64,000 nucleotides of DNA from Aplectana chamaeleonis (Eukaryota > Nematoda > Chromadorea > Rhabditida > Cosmocercidae): positions 1,029,501 to 1,093,500 of the forward strand of contig JAPDOI010000021.1 in assembly GCA_029168955.1 (NCBI GenBank), read 5' to 3'. Positions 56,386-64,000 of this stretch are shown piece after piece. The notes under the pieces are model-generated. The model was not told where the DNA came from. It saw only the letters and a program-made list of their open reading frames with translations, and ran no database searches. Position numbers and translations under genes: made by a program. The first letter of the stretch is position 1. Every line of letters starts with the position of its first letter.

Positions 56386-57139
56386 TTAAGGAATCGGCAT
56401 CCTGAATCCCTATTGGAATGCGCAGTGCATACGACGTCGTATTCGTAGAGGCTTGACACTGATAGAAATCGCCGCTGTGGCTCCGCGATAGCGCCGCTTT
56501 TGGCGCGTACAGGCCCCGAAGCGGCACTATCGCGGAGCCGCGGCGGCACTATCGGGACCTGACAGTGCCGTAGCGGGACCTGACAGTGCCGCTCCGGTTC
56601 CGCCATAACGCCGCAGCGGCTCCGGGAGAGTGTCTGATATGAAGTTATTTGAGAATTATAAGACAACCAGGGGGGGCCTAATTGTTAGAACAAAAATTTG
56701 CACCTGCGTTCGTTACGTCCTTTGTCTATTGAGGACAGAGCTTACCGCTGCTTTTGCGCACAAGGAAATACGGAATGTACCTCAAATTGGGTATATTGAA
56801 CTGGCTACAATTTCGTTTTACCACACAGGACAGTACATCGTACTCCATGCCGCTGCTGCATCCTTGCGGAGCCGGCGCGGTTCTAACGCGGAGCCGCTGC
56901 GGTACTATCGCGGCGATTTCGAGGCTCAAGACGCGGCAGCAGAATCGCCTGATCACGGAGCCGCTGAGGCACTCTCGCGGCACAATCAAGGATCGCGGCA
57001 TTTTCCCGGCACTGACGCGGCAAATTTTTTTAGAGCAATAGGTTTCGTGCTTATTTATTGGCTTGCAGGGGCCAGCCGACTTCCCAATGAGTGCCTTCTT
57101 CTCCCTACTTGAATCTGTTACCAATTGAAGGACCCCGGA

Positions 57140-57229
57140 GGGTTGGTTGGTTTGGTTCACCTCGGCGAGGAACGAACCCGACCGTGTACAACGAACAGCA
57201 CTGTTTCCTCCTACCACGCCACATGTGCC
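57140..57229 (-). pseudogene. tRNA-like sequence
   Basis: On the minus strand tggcgtggtagg (A-box-like, one mismatch) is followed about 35 bases later by gggttcgttcc (B-box-like). The acceptor arms do not pair. Located in the right part of the 2.7-kb hAT-like element. Pseudo-tRNA or SINE fragment. Confidence 0.35.
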
Positions 57230-57562
57230 CTAATGGATAACCACTACAGCGAGATAAAAGTGTCTAGCGTGGTACAACCGCAGAGAGCCTGGGTGAAGTA
57301 CACCCTCACCCTATCGGCTTAGCTTCGACAAATCCGGCCACTTTTTTCTAGGAAAATCCTGCTGCAGATCGCGGTACACGTTTTTTCTGTTTTCTGTCCA
57401 ATTTTTGCCTATTTTTACAGAAAACAGAAAAAATTGGCCAAAAATGGGCAGAAAACAGAAAACAGAAAATTCCGCACATCCCGGGTTAGTATGACTTATA
57501 ATAGTTCCCTTGCAAGCAGTAGAGTGTTGTTCGCATAAGGACGTCATTATTAAAATAATGTA

Positions 57563-57712
57563 GCGTCGGCGTAGATCCTAATGAGACTTTGCGTTTACTA
57601 TTGAAGGTTGGTGCAAACTCGGTGCAATATGCTATTACGTAGGTGCACCGAGTTTGTGCCAACCTCCAAAGAGGAACGAAAAGTCTCATTAGGATCCACG
57701 CCAGTGTTAGTT
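57563..57712. mobile_element. 150-bp hairpin MITE
   Basis: ggcgtagatcctaatgagac (from about 57568) is mirrored by gtctcattaggatccacgcc, and inner arms ggttggtgcaaactcggtgc / gcaccgagtttgtgccaacc pair almost perfectly. It lies just outside the hAT-like element. No coding capacity. Confidence 0.8.
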
Positions 57713-58633
57713 TTTTCTTTAGAAAATTTGATTGAGAGGGTCCAATTTCTCTGCACCGGTTAGATTAATACGGACATGAAGAAAATCGAGCCTCATTGTC
57801 AAGTTTCAAAAGGAGGCTTACCGCCGTTTAAGGGGTGACGTCATAAGGCGGCTGATGCTTCACCAGGATGGTAATATCAGGTCTACGGGATGTTGATAGG
57901 ATGTGAACGCGGAATCGGGGATGGAGACCCTCCTCCGATGGGATATCTACAGCAAAAGCGTTTCCGCGGATAGGTTGTCTACGGCACCAAGGAGGGGAGC
58001 GACGGGCAGTTCTCGAGAGGCGATTCCTGCCCTTTTTGGATGTCTACGGGGAGCCTTGCGTGAGGTGACATCTCATTCGTGTCCTGTGGACAACGGCGAA
58101 CGTCTGAGATAGAAGGGTGAGGGGAATCGCGTCGCGCCGCACCGCGCGTGAGAGTGAACGTCGAGAGCTGAGACCCATGCGCGGAGGGAAGAGCGAGAGA
58201 AAACGTCCAGCACGGAGGGCCCCACGCACGGGGTTTTCAAACCCGGTGTTCGCGTGTTCATGCATGCCGCCCCTGATCATCGAGGAGGAAAATTGTCATA
58301 TTAAATCTTATGAGATTCGCCTTCCTCGCCCGACTGAGCGGCTGCTTTTGCGTGAGTTATCAAAGATCCTTCAAAACCTCGTCGAAATATTGTGGTACGC
58401 GCGAAGCGCGCATCAAGATTTGGCTTTGATCTCTCCCCGCGCCGATGCCCTACAACGAGATCACCTATTCAGACCGTCACCAGAGGTATGAGATGTACAC
58501 CATTCGATGCGCTGTATGAATTCACATACGTGTGCAAATTTTCATCTCAACTGGTCCCCGCTTTCAAAAGTTATGACCTTTCAAAGTACGCAAAAACGTT
58601 CTCCACCACCGCCTCCACCTCCGCCACCGCCTA
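57713..58633. other. Repeat-bearing spacer, no gene
   Basis: 57885-58110 has repeated g(g)atgtctacgg-type phrases and the complement of ctcagacgttcgccgttgt, linking it to 50076-50290. A CCNCC-rich microsatellite lies at 58600-58632. Open frames here have no recognisable domain. Confidence 0.45.
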
Positions 58634-58765
58634 AGGGCCTGAGCAGAGTGCCACCGCGGCGCGGCGCGGCCTGATGATGGAGAGCCGTATTGATAGATCG
58701 CGGCGATCTATCAATACGGCTCTCCATCATCAGGCCGCGCCGCGGTGGCACTCTGCTCAGGCCCT
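58634..58765. mobile_element. Near-perfect 60-bp-stem hairpin
   Basis: Arm 1 (agggcctgagcagagtgcc and onward through gatggagagccgtattgat) and arm 2 are almost exact complements around a centre near 58700. The only visible difference is an extra gcgcg in arm 1. A TA lies just outside the left end and overlaps the right end, hinting at Tc1/mariner-type insertion. The near identity argues for a young or conversion-maintained hairpin able to give long dsRNA if transcribed. Confidence 0.82.
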
Positions 58766-59204
58766 AACCCTCCGACCGTCGAATTCCATTTTTTTGGACG
58801 GCGTGGACAAAATCGCTTGAAAATGTGTGACTAGAGGTAATCGGCCACGGGAATGCCGAAAATAATTGAGAGCACTCACCATAATGACTTCTGGGCCCCT
58901 AACGGGCGGTTCAAACTCGGAAACCGGCCTCTCAAGATTAGTTTATAAAAATTACGAGTTTTTTCGTTATCAGTCATTGTTTTCTTAGAGACTCCATATA
59001 AACACCTTGCTCTCTAGGGTGGTGTATTCTAAACGTCCGGCTCGGAAGAGGACACTGGGCGGGGGGTGGTCGTCTTGTGGCGCCAAACAGTGATAATATT
59101 AGGCTTATCAGAGGGAAGGACTAAGTAGCGCTATTGGTTACCGACGTGGCGCCGACCAATAGCAGTGCCTAGCCCCTCCCTCGGATCCGCCCACTCACCT
59201 TCTT

Positions 59205-59912
59205 CTCAGAAAAATGAAAACAAGTTACTTGTAACATAAAAGGCCGAGAACAAGTTACTTGTAACATATCTGAGCCGATGTAAGTTACTTGCGACTTATC
59301 TCAGGTCATTTAAGTTACATGTAACATATCGGCGGGATACTGCGTGGGGTGCGCCTCCGATATGTTACAAGTAACTTAAATGACTTGAGATAAGTCGCAA
59401 GTAACTTACATCAGCTTAGATATGTTACAAGTAACTTGTTTTCGATTTCTGAGAAGACACTGCGTGAAGTGCGCCTCCGATATGTTACATGTAACTTAAA
59501 TGGCACAATATAAGTCGCAAGTAACTTAAATCGGCCTAGAAGATATTTACCAGGGGGATGTACGACGCACTCGCGGGGTCAGGCTTAAGACTGGCGTTCC
59601 TGTTGGTTCAATTACCCAAGTTTGAGGTGCTTGACCCCCCACCAGCAGGGAAGGCCGTGCACAGCATTTTGTTGCGCATTGTGTGGTCTGGGACGCGCCC
59701 TCTGTGTCGCGTGTCGTCTGCGTCACGTGATGGCCACCCATAGTGAAAATTCGAATGTAAGTTACATGTAACATAAGTGTAACTTACATGTAATATAAGT
59801 TTAAGTTACATGTAATATAAATGTATGTTACATGTAATATAAATGTAAGTTACTTGAGACATTCAAGTAACTTACATTTATATTACAAGTAACTTGTTTT
59901 GATTTTTCTGAG
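59205..59912. mobile_element. TTACTTGTAAC foldbacks, one carrying an SL1-like insert
   Basis: 59205-59457 is a complete foldback: ctcagaaaaatgaaaacaag ... cttgttttcgatttctgag, with mirrored atgtaagttacttgcgac blocks. 59458-59912 repeats the right half, then contains 59540-59750 (with the SL1-like sequence), then ttacatgtaa(c/t)ataa units ending gatttttctgag. The unit ttacttgtaac is itself palindromic. Confidence 0.7.
59605..59626 (+). other. SL1-like 22-mer, copy A (best match)
   Basis: ggttcaattacccaagtttg plus ag: 21 of 22 positions equal the nematode SL1 leader as I know it, with C for T at position 5, and GT follows at once as at the SL RNA donor. The next 100 bases show no Sm-type aattttgg site, so a working SL RNA gene is not supported. 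The upstream actggcgttcctgt and downstream gtgcttgac align loosely with copies B and C. Confidence 0.65.
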
Positions 59913-60039
59913 TTTGGCGCCACAAGACGACCACCCCTGTGCGGGAGGTGTTTTCGAGCGCAGCGCTTGTTCGTTCCATGCGCACCATCGATAAGAAGGC
60001 GTCGCAAGGTGTGCTGAAGTGTCGGCTGACTATGCGAGA

Positions 60040-60171
60040 CCGAAATAGGAGTATGCAGGACGTCACGGAATGTTTGCAGGAACCCCGTAGGAGTGTGCAG
60101 GACCCCAACAGGAGTGTGCAGGACGTCGTAGAATGTGTGCAGGACCTCAGTAGGGTTGTGCAAGACAGACT
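60040..60171 (+). repeat. Diverged 42-bp minisatellite units
   Basis: Three or so units of gtgtgcaggac(g/c)tc ... gtagaatgt type, about 42 bp apart, related to the diverged edge of the 13.2-14.9-kb array. The units continue after the nested MITEs at about 60775-60815 (gtgtgcaggacctcag), so the MITEs inserted into this array. Confidence 0.7.
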
Positions 60172-60773
60172 ATTATAAATTGCCACCTGGGGTGGTATTC
60201 GCCATCAACCCGCCGGGGAGTCGAAGGGTAAATGAGGTGAAATTTCAGTACAAAATGCGCGCTCCACGGCCACCTCTCGCCTCCCTTGGCTTCCCTCGCG
60301 ACCGCCGGATTTTTTCGAATCGCATAGCTGAAGAATGGCCGCTTCGCGATGGAATCTTTATCTTTTCGCAGTGATATCGATACGTAACACAGTTTGCATT
60401 TCCATCTTACTTGGTGTAAGATGGGTTGATCTGCTCCTCTGCCGCGCGCGGTATCATCCCTTCCGCTTCCCTTCGACTTCCCTCGGCGGGTTGTTGGCGA
60501 ATACGACCCCGGCACAAAATTCTCACGGTAAACAAAATTGATGATACCCAATTGATAAAGGGTAGGGTATAAAAGAAATTGAGAGCGGTGTGTTTTCATT
60601 CACACACCATCTTTCTCCGGAGGTGAGCGGCTGAAGCTGAACATACTAGGGATTAGGGAAACAGCCTCACCGGTGATAAAGATAACACGATATTGGGGCC
60701 TACTCATGGAAAACTCTGGCAAGGAAAACTACTTCACTTCCGTGAGAATTTTGTGCCGGTGGCAAATTATAAT
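60172..60773. mobile_element. MITE with attataa(a)ttgccacc termini, host of a second MITE
   Basis: The left terminal repeat is attataaattgccacc (60172-60187), continued after the inserted MITE by ggcacaaaattctcacgg (60511-60528). The right terminus 60740-60773 is the reverse complement of those two pieces joined (ccgtgagaattttgtgccgg then tggcaaattataat). The right terminus therefore shows the pre-insertion state. It lies within a short 42-bp-type array. Confidence 0.8.
60189..60510. mobile_element. 320-bp MITE with GGGGTCGTATTCGCC termini, copy 2
   Basis: Ends ggggtggtattcgcc and ggcgaatacgacccc; in inverted orientation to copy 1 at 10356-10675 and highly similar along its length (for example gatctgctcctctgccgcgc, ttcgaatcgcatagctgaag). 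It sits exactly inside the left terminal repeat of the surrounding MITE. As with copy 1, any target duplication is at most one or two bases. In both cases an aattctcac lies a short distance from one end. Confidence 0.87.
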
Positions 60774-60829
60774 CCTGTGTGCAAGACTTGGTAAAATGTG
60801 TGCAGGACCTCAGGGGCCCGATGCATCAA

Positions 60830-61173
60830 CGCGAAACTCGGGGTTTGGGCAAGCGCGAGGCACGCAGGGCAGCGAAATTGGCATGCTAAGCTGCCAGGGC
60901 AGGGGCAAGGGCAGTTAGGGGCACTGCCACCAACTGCCCCGACTAGGAAGCTGGGGCAGCAACTGCCCGGGCTGGGACAGGAATGCGGCGACGCTGCAAA
61001 AACCGACTTCTTTTTCATTTTCCCGTACATTATTTTTTTTTAATTTCAATTCGTGTTAACAAGTATATGCCTAGAGCTCTTGCTTATAGTAGAAATTCCA
61101 TTATTGATAGGTTCTCTTCACATCTCTTCATATATACTACTTCTTAATTTTTTTGACGTTTTTATTGAAAAAT
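60830..61173. other. G/C-rich imperfect repeats, no gene
   Basis: 60890-60990 has repeats of gg(g)gca(g/a) and ctgcc, probably low-complexity. No exon or terminal repeat is recognised. Confidence 0.4.
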
Positions 61174-61304
61174 TCTATGACTTTGCTGGCATCTACTTTC
61201 TCGATATTGCTTTCGTAATCTTTGCGCTATTGATTGATATTACAATCAATAGCGCAAAATTACGAAAGCAATATCGAGAAAGTAGATGCCAGCAAAGTCA
61301 TAGA
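61174..61304. repeat. Near-perfect 62-bp-stem hairpin
   Basis: tctatgactttgctggcatc onward to gcgctattgattg is followed by a loop of about six bases (atatta) and then by its almost exact complement ending gtcataga. Only one or two mismatches are visible (near 61212 / 61262). No target duplication is apparent. It could yield a long dsRNA or small RNAs if transcribed, and is probably recent. Confidence 0.88.
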
Positions 61305-62351
61305 GTCGCTGCTACATATTTAGTGAGATAAAGAACTTAGGAGAAACGAAGTTTCTCAAAATTTTTTTCACAAATTGTTCTCCTTTTTTTTTCTTGGGAG
61401 AAGTTAATTTCACATGTCAAGTTAAATTTTTCTGTTCCTGGATACAATTCGCATTTACAACTAAATTTCGTTTTTTTTTTCGTCCAATTTCGTCCGGTGG
61501 ATCTTTTGAATTTCCAGAGATAGGTGCAGCAAATGTGGTGTTTTACGTGTTGGTTTGAAAAAAAAGTTTGATCGAGAAAATATATGTTCGCGTTCAGTAA
61601 TCCTTTAATTGAATAGAGGTCATTTTTTAAAGTCTTTTGAAAAACATGTTCGCCAAAACTGTAGTTGTCTGTACATTCATATTACATGCTGATAATGGAA
61701 AATTTAGTAATATGATTTTTGTGAAAAGAAGCGATACTTGACGAATCCCTTTAGCCTGATCACGAGTGTCGATTTCGAGACACGTGAAGTAAAAAATTTT
61801 TTTTGGAGATACGATTTAGAATTTTTATACTTTGAATCACACAATTTTTTTGACTTACCACCCGTACCGTTTGCTAAATTTCTTTTTTCTTCTTTTGAGT
61901 TTTGAAAAATATTTAGCAAATACTATTATTTCAGTCCCATGAAAAGTCTACCCTCATCAACTAAGATTTTTTTTCTGCAATACCGTGTCTGAATAAGAAG
62001 TATGAAATAAGAACCCTCGACTCAATGTCTGTAAAAATTACTGAGCTGTAGAACTCGGCCGCCAAAGGTTTGCTTCCTTCTTTTACTTCCTCTGTTGTCC
62101 TCTTCTGCTTACGTTTTCACAACAGATGAACATCTTGCAGTCGCTTTCCTCACAGCCACAGAAAACCAAAAAGTACAGTTTGACAACTTCGTGGGTTTTT
62201 AATGGTGGGAAAAACTACAAATTTACCCTGACAAAAGAATGGCTATCAGTTTGTTTGCGCTCAGCAACTGAGCTAACCAATCCACGGAGCGAATTGGCGG
62301 ATAACCATACCTCATTCTAACTTGAAATAGAAAAAAGGTTAGCAAAATAGC
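61305..62351. other. AT-rich, no gene; weak tRNA-like piece
   Basis: On the minus strand near 62245-62300, ttagctcagttgctgagcgc resembles a tRNA D-arm but lacks a B box. Otherwise AT-rich with no feature. Confidence 0.35.
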
Positions 62352-63364
62352 ATTTCTGAAAGTTGGGCTCCGCAGAAAAGGTCAAGGATTTGGCATTGCT
62401 CCTAAATGTTGTGAAATTGTTTTATTGGATTTGGCTCTCAACTTGATTTTTCAAATGTAGTGAAATTGTCGAATTGATTTGGCTGTGATGATACTATATG
62501 CAGATAACATAATCATTAAATCTAGTGAAATTGTTGCAAACGGATTTGGCAGGAGCTCTATCAATTATCACAGTCAAATCACGCGTCAGAAGGGGTTTTC
62601 CTTGAAGCGCATATTGAATCGAATGAGAACAGGAATAAACCTAGCAGCAAAAACGTTTCTATACAATGCGAACCGTGAAAGCGTTGAGGACACGAAGACA
62701 TAGCGTCAGTAGCTAATAAATTGCGTTAGATTTCGTTTTCATGATTTTTATCTAATCGGTGAGGGAAGGTCTGGTACCTTATTGTTAGTGAAAGCTACAC
62801 TGAAAGGGCAGAATAGCATTCGGAAACCTTAATTCTAGCCCATAAGGCCACGTTTCGTTCAGCATTGTTGACTGAGGATTATTATTTTTTCTTTTGTCTT
62901 CATTCGCTCGCCAGAGGACCTTCTGACGCGTGATTTGACTGTGATAATTGATAGAGCTCCTGCCAAATCCGTTTGCAACATTTTCACTAGATTTAATGAT
63001 TATGTTATCTGCATATAGTATCATCACAGCCAAATCAATTCGACAATTTCACTACATTTGAAAAATCAAGTTGAGAGCCAAATCCAATAAAACAATTTCA
63101 CAACATTTATAGTAGAGTCCACCAAGAGTGTCTCGTTTACTGATCAATAAGAAGCGGTCGGCTGGGGATCAATGTGCATGAATCCTATACCAGCACGCTC
63201 GATAACGATTGAGCGAGAGCGGTTGTGCTGCAATGAGTTTCATGTTCATTGATCTCCAATCGACCGCTTCTCATTGATAAGTAAATGAGACACTCTTGGT
63301 GGACTCCACTATAGGAGCAATGCCAAATCCTTGACCTTTTCTGCGGAGCCCAACTTTCAGAAAT
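62352..63364. mobile_element. Foldback, long-hairpin family copy 2
   Basis: Arms 62352-62593 and 62929-63364 are near-perfect complements around a 335-bp loop. The outer ends atttctgaaagttgggctcc and the loop-proximal aatcacgcgtcaga relate it to 14928-15572. The right arm is longer because a 202-bp MITE sits in it. Both arms encode the same short peptide with an ILYADN string; it is an arm duplicate and not a reverse transcriptase. Confidence 0.85.
63110..63311. mobile_element. 202-bp TA-flanked MITE (Tc1/mariner-like)
   Basis: Ends tagtagagtccaccaagagt and a terminus actcttggtggactccacta, almost fully self-complementary (gcggtcg ... cgaccgc inside). It is flanked by TA at 63108-63109 and 63312-63313. 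The left arm of the surrounding foldback shows the unoccupied site (gctcctaaatgtt, about 62399-62411), confirming ends and a TA duplication. Confidence 0.9.
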
Positions 63365-64000
63365 TTCACAACTTTTTACAAGGGTTTCCCTTCTACAATA
63401 TCGTCGAGCTCCAGAAGTCAAGTTGTTTTTTTTTTCGAAAACATAGTGGTAGAAATGAAGAAGCAACCGCTCCGCTGCTAAGACTGCAAGATAATTGTTG
63501 CAACGCGGCTTCCTACAAATAGATGCAAGGCATATACCTTCTGAATTTAAAAGTCGAAAAATGAAGAAATGAGTTTCAAAATGACCCAATTGTACAGGTT
63601 CTAGGCACTCTTCTAGACAGGGGGCACGCACCACTCAAGACAGAAATGAAATGAACAGCCCATTGGTGAGGCTACCAGTCGAAGTATTTCCGTAGAGCTC
63701 TAATAAAAACAATGATTGATAGCGCAGTATCAGGCCTCTTTTATCAGAGTTTTCCATCATTTCTATGAGTTTTTGCGTAGCTTGGCCCCTCTAGTGAAAG
63801 AAAATGTTGAAGGGGCCCATGAAAAACCTTCATTTGTAAAGAAAAGTCAATCGGAACACATTGTAAATACGAATTTGAATTTCGCGCCAAAATCATTTTC
63901 GGAGTTTTTCTGCATGTGGAGTTCGTGCCGTAACCAATTTTTCCTGTTATCTTACTGTCGCACCAACATTCTAGGAAAAAGGGCTAGATGACTGGTGAGA
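63365..64000. other. No gene recognised
   Basis: Open frames of 91 and 149 codons at 63716-63991 (plus) and 63185-63634 (minus, overlapping the foldback) have no domain. Nothing further is supported to the end of the window. Confidence 0.35.

Larger units (their letters stand above)
54758..57484. mobile_element. hAT-like non-autonomous element, 2.7 kb, CAGAAAA arrays, 8-bp TSD
   Basis: The left terminus is CAGGGATGTGCGGAA and the right is TTCCGCACATCCCGG. The perfect 8-bp duplication gttagtat flanks both sides (54750-54757 and 57485-57492), diagnostic of hAT-type insertion. Subterminal arrays of the heptamer cagaaaa occupy 54778-54880 and 57385-57470. The interior holds a 134-bp hairpin, a TTAA MITE and a GC-rich region of (g)cggcactatcgcgg repeats (56460-57010), but no transposase. 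Confidence 0.88.
59064..59936. mobile_element. Mutator-like TIR element enclosing TTACTTG foldbacks
   Basis: gggtggtcgtcttgtggcgc plus caaa at 59064-59087 is matched by an exact complement at 59913-59936. The 9-mers ctgggcggg (59055-59063) and ctgtgcggg (59937-59945) agree at 8 of 9, compatible with the 9-bp duplication of Mutator-like elements. Inside are a hairpin (59115-59184) and the TTACTTG-rich foldbacks. No transposase. Confidence 0.65.

Noticed and set aside
59605..59720. Functional SL1 RNA gene
   Set aside because: No Sm-type site or three-stem structure follows, and the 22-mer lies inside a dispersed repeat.
62479..63033. Reverse-transcriptase-like ILYADN string in two open frames
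   Set aside because: The two frames are the same sequence in the two arms of a foldback, with no other RT motif nearby.

Overview
The window is eukaryotic and reads as repeat-dense nematode DNA, most likely from a strongylid such as a hookworm. The reasons are the RTE-type LINE at 17.7-21.0 kb, the sequences nearly matching the nematode SL1 spliced leader at 38.9, 53.7 and 59.6 kb, the short GT...TTTCAG-type intron at about 33.1 kb, the Penelope-like element and the piggyBac-, hAT- and mariner-like DNA transposons. Genus is an inference. I see no bacterial operon, rRNA, functional tRNA or CRISPR array, and no complete intact host gene. At least half of the window is identifiable mobile or repeated DNA.

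Layout. 1-5.3 kb: a 4.2-kb foldback element with a TTAA MITE in its left arm only. 5.4-9.3 kb: smaller foldbacks. 9.5-12.0 kb: a TTACTTG-rich element, then a 2-kb repeat whose inverted partner is at 42.5-44.7 kb. 12.2-14.9 kb: minisatellites, including a 1.7-kb array of 42-bp units. 14.9-15.6 kb: a long hairpin. 16.4-17.3 kb: an unidentified decayed coding region. 17.7-21.0 kb: a broken RTE retrotransposon. 21-30.2 kb: MITEs, a LINE fragment, hAT-like termini and microsatellites. 30.7-31.9 kb: a mariner with TIRs and a TA duplication. 32.9-33.3 kb: a small spliced gene model. 34.1-37.3 kb: a Penelope-like element interrupted by two TTAA MITEs. 38.6-40.8 kb: an SL1-containing TIR element and a hAT-like element with an 8-bp duplication. 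41.5-47.3 kb: foldbacks and the second 2-kb repeat. 47.5-53 kb: a candidate exon and diverged repeats. 53.4-57.5 kb: a second SL1-containing element and a 2.7-kb hAT-like element. 57.5-64 kb: near-perfect hairpins, a Mutator-like nested element, and MITE-in-MITE nests.

How the parts relate. The window works as a record of nested insertions. Several insertions have their unoccupied target visible elsewhere in the window: the mariner, the 320-bp MITE twice, the TTAA MITE in one arm of the 4.2-kb foldback, and the TA MITE in one arm of the 63-kb foldback. Their relative order can therefore be read directly. The observations most worth following are: hAT-like elements whose ends carry arrays of 6-7-bp repeats that change together with the terminal repeat; an SL1-like 22-mer inside a dispersed TIR element; and a 144-bp block that is almost identical between two otherwise clearly diverged 2-kb repeats.
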